NCBI RefSeq assembly: GCF_947241705.1
Contig: NC_079260.1
Coordinates: 372,001 to 436,000 of the forward strand
Length of the DNA: 64,000 nucleotides
Direction: 5' to 3'
From: Saccharomyces mikatae IFO 1815
Taxonomy: Eukaryota; Ascomycota; Saccharomycetes; Saccharomycetales; Saccharomycetaceae
Position numbers and translations under genes: made by a program. Positions 62,826 through 64,000 of the stretch are shown here, in pieces (positions within the stretch are counted from its first letter, which is position 1; every line of letters starts with the position of its first letter). A model generated the notes under the pieces. The model ran no database searches, was not told the origin of the DNA, and worked only from the letters and a program-made list of their open reading frames with translations.

Positions 62826-64000
62826 TCATTTTCTTAAGTAATCTCTTAAATAACTACCAAGTTTTTCAGCACCTTGCTCCACAACGTCTCGCAACATTTG
62901 TAGTTCATCATCCGCAGTAGCATTAAAATCAATGAAACCACTGTTTGAGTTGCGACCATCGAAGTTCCCCATCCCGTTTTCACTACCATTGATAGGGTTA
63001 CCAAATTCGTCTACTTCTTTATCTTCTCCAAAATATGATGAGGAGGAAATTGATGTAGCATTGTCGAAAGTTTTTAACTTGTCATGTGCCTCCCTATTTG
63101 CCGCTTCATCAAACGAACCGCGACCGAAAAGCTGATCGGATGATATAGCCTTTTGAGTACCGTATCTTTCTGCAATTCTTCCCGTATATTTCGGTCCCTG
63201 GGCTATTTTTTGAGATTCCTTTTGTTTTTTAGCTATATCATTGGCATCATTCATGGTCATACCGAATCCCAATTTGGCAAATTTTGGTGTTAAAGTATCA
63301 TTTTGCACATTTCTATTTGTATCGAAGTTGCTGGAAGTGTCATTCAAAAAATCACTGAATTCATCGGGTTGTGTATTAATATCATCTATACTGTTATTAT
63401 TGCTGCCTTTGCTGTTGTTCATAAATTGGGAGTCGTAATCGTTTTGTCTCACTTTGGTGCTGGTAGATGTATTAGCGAACTCGTCCTCCTTTTCTTGTTG
63501 AGCATCTTTTTCAAATTGGTCAAATAAGTCTTCTGCTTGTGACTTATCAACTTTCTTAGCTGTTAATCTAGTGGGCTTTCTTGACGATGATAGAATTGAA
63601 TGTTTCTTTTTATCTTGAGAGTTTAATACCGGTTTCTTTCTGCTTGCCGTTAAGATGGAGCTTCTTGCCTTAGTCGCCGTGGTCTTAGGAATGTTGGTTG
63701 AGGTGTTGATGTTGGAAGCCTGAGAACCTGTACTTACATTGATCTTGGAGCTAGAATTGGAATTCGAGTTTGGTTTTTGCCAATTGGAAAAGAAATCATC
63801 GACACTATTTTCTTTGGAATTGGACCTGGAAGTATCAGAATCTGTATCCAATGGTGAGTCTGCGGAATCTTGACTGTTCAAGACCAATTCTGATGGATAT
63901 AACTCCATATCTTTTTTAACCCTCTTGTCAAGGTATATCTTATATTTCTTGGCCACGGGACTCATGTATTTGGCTTTGGCATCAACATTTGCAGTATTCA
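62826..64000 (-). CDS. GLO3: ARF GTPase-activating protein Glo3, 3' part (start lies outside the window)
   Basis: An ArfGAP of COPI vesicle traffic between Golgi and ER. About 390 of the roughly 493 residues are present. The zinc-finger catalytic domain lies mostly beyond the right edge; the frame continues upstream of the first ATG here (MSPVAKKYKIYLDK) to the window end, so that ATG is internal. Seen are a Ser/Asn-rich linker, a basic stretch near KKPVLNSQDKKKHSILSSSR, and the Glo3 motif region with Ile-Ser-Ser repeats ISSDQLFG and ISSSSYFG. The C-terminal amphipathic end GAEKLGSYLRDYLRK is also present. Confidence 0.96.
   Translation of the reverse strand, partial: NTANVDAKAKYMSPVAKKYKIYLDKRVKKDMELYPSELVLNSQDSADSPLDTDSDTSRSNSKENSVDDFFSNWQKPNSNSNSSSKINVSTGSQASNINTSTNIPKTTATKARSSILTASRKKPVLNSQDKKKHSILSSSRKPTRLTAKKVDKSQAEDLFDQFEKDAQQEKEDEFANTSTSTKVRQNDYDSQFMNNSKGSNNNSIDDINTQPDEFSDFLNDTSSNFDTNRNVQNDTLTPKFAKLGFGMTMNDANDIAKKQKESQKIAQGPKYTGRIAERYGTQKAISSDQLFGRGSFDEAANREAHDKLKTFDNATSISSSSYFGEDKEVDEFGNPINGSENGMGNFDGRNSNSGFIDFNATADDELQMLRDVVEQGAEKLGSYLRDYLRK

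Noticed and set aside
1-64000. A new multi-gene system, CRISPR array, prophage or horizontally acquired island
   Set aside because: Every substantial frame matches a known Saccharomyces gene in its ancestral order; no direct-repeat arrays, foreign composition or unknown gene cluster was seen.

Overview
This is nuclear DNA from a budding yeast of the genus Saccharomyces. Gene order and transcription directions match the right arm of S. cerevisiae chromosome V from MET6 (YER091C) to GLO3 (YER122C), with no rearrangement. The proteins are recognisable orthologues, but they differ from the S. cerevisiae versions I remember. The differences are a few percent in Ssa4 and Rad51, and much more in the disordered parts of Ubp9, Flo8, Mam1 and Slx8. 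I therefore read it as another member of the sensu stricto group, of the S. mikatae / S. kudriavzevii / S. arboricola type, rather than S. cerevisiae itself. The exact species cannot be fixed by eye.

Layout, left to right. MET6 (5' part, minus) and IES5 share a methionine-regulated spacer. TSC11, AIM11 (one 75-nt intron) and PUP3 follow on the minus strand. PUP3 diverges from RAD51, and their spacer carries a proteasome (Rpn4) box and two MCB boxes. SHC1 comes next, then a 2-kb AT-rich spacer with a strong origin-consensus match and a pile of solo LTRs ending at a tRNA-Glu(UUC) gene. Then come UBP9, PRS2, UBC6, AST2, RPS8B and the heat-shock gene SSA4 (perfect HSE), followed by RTT105, NUP157, MAM1 (meiotic, with an exact middle sporulation element), GLE2, an intact FLO8, KAP123, SWI4, LSM4, TMN3, BOI2, SPR6, SLX8, RPL23B (462-nt intron), SHO1, AVT6 and SCS2. 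A probable broken copy of YER121W and the 3' part of GLO3 close the window.

The genes are ordinary chromosomal housekeeping and regulatory genes. They cover methionine synthesis, TORC2, the proteasome, homologous recombination, nuclear pore and transport, G1/S transcription, ribosomal proteins, HOG osmosensing and ER-membrane contacts. They do not form one pathway. I found no new multi-gene system. The most unusual stretch is the LTR cluster upstream of the tRNA gene: a Ty4/Tsu4-like solo LTR has inserted almost exactly at the end of a Ty1-family delta, with a clear 5-bp target duplication. Several start codons were chosen from known homologues or from the first true ATG rather than the longest open frame; each entry says so.
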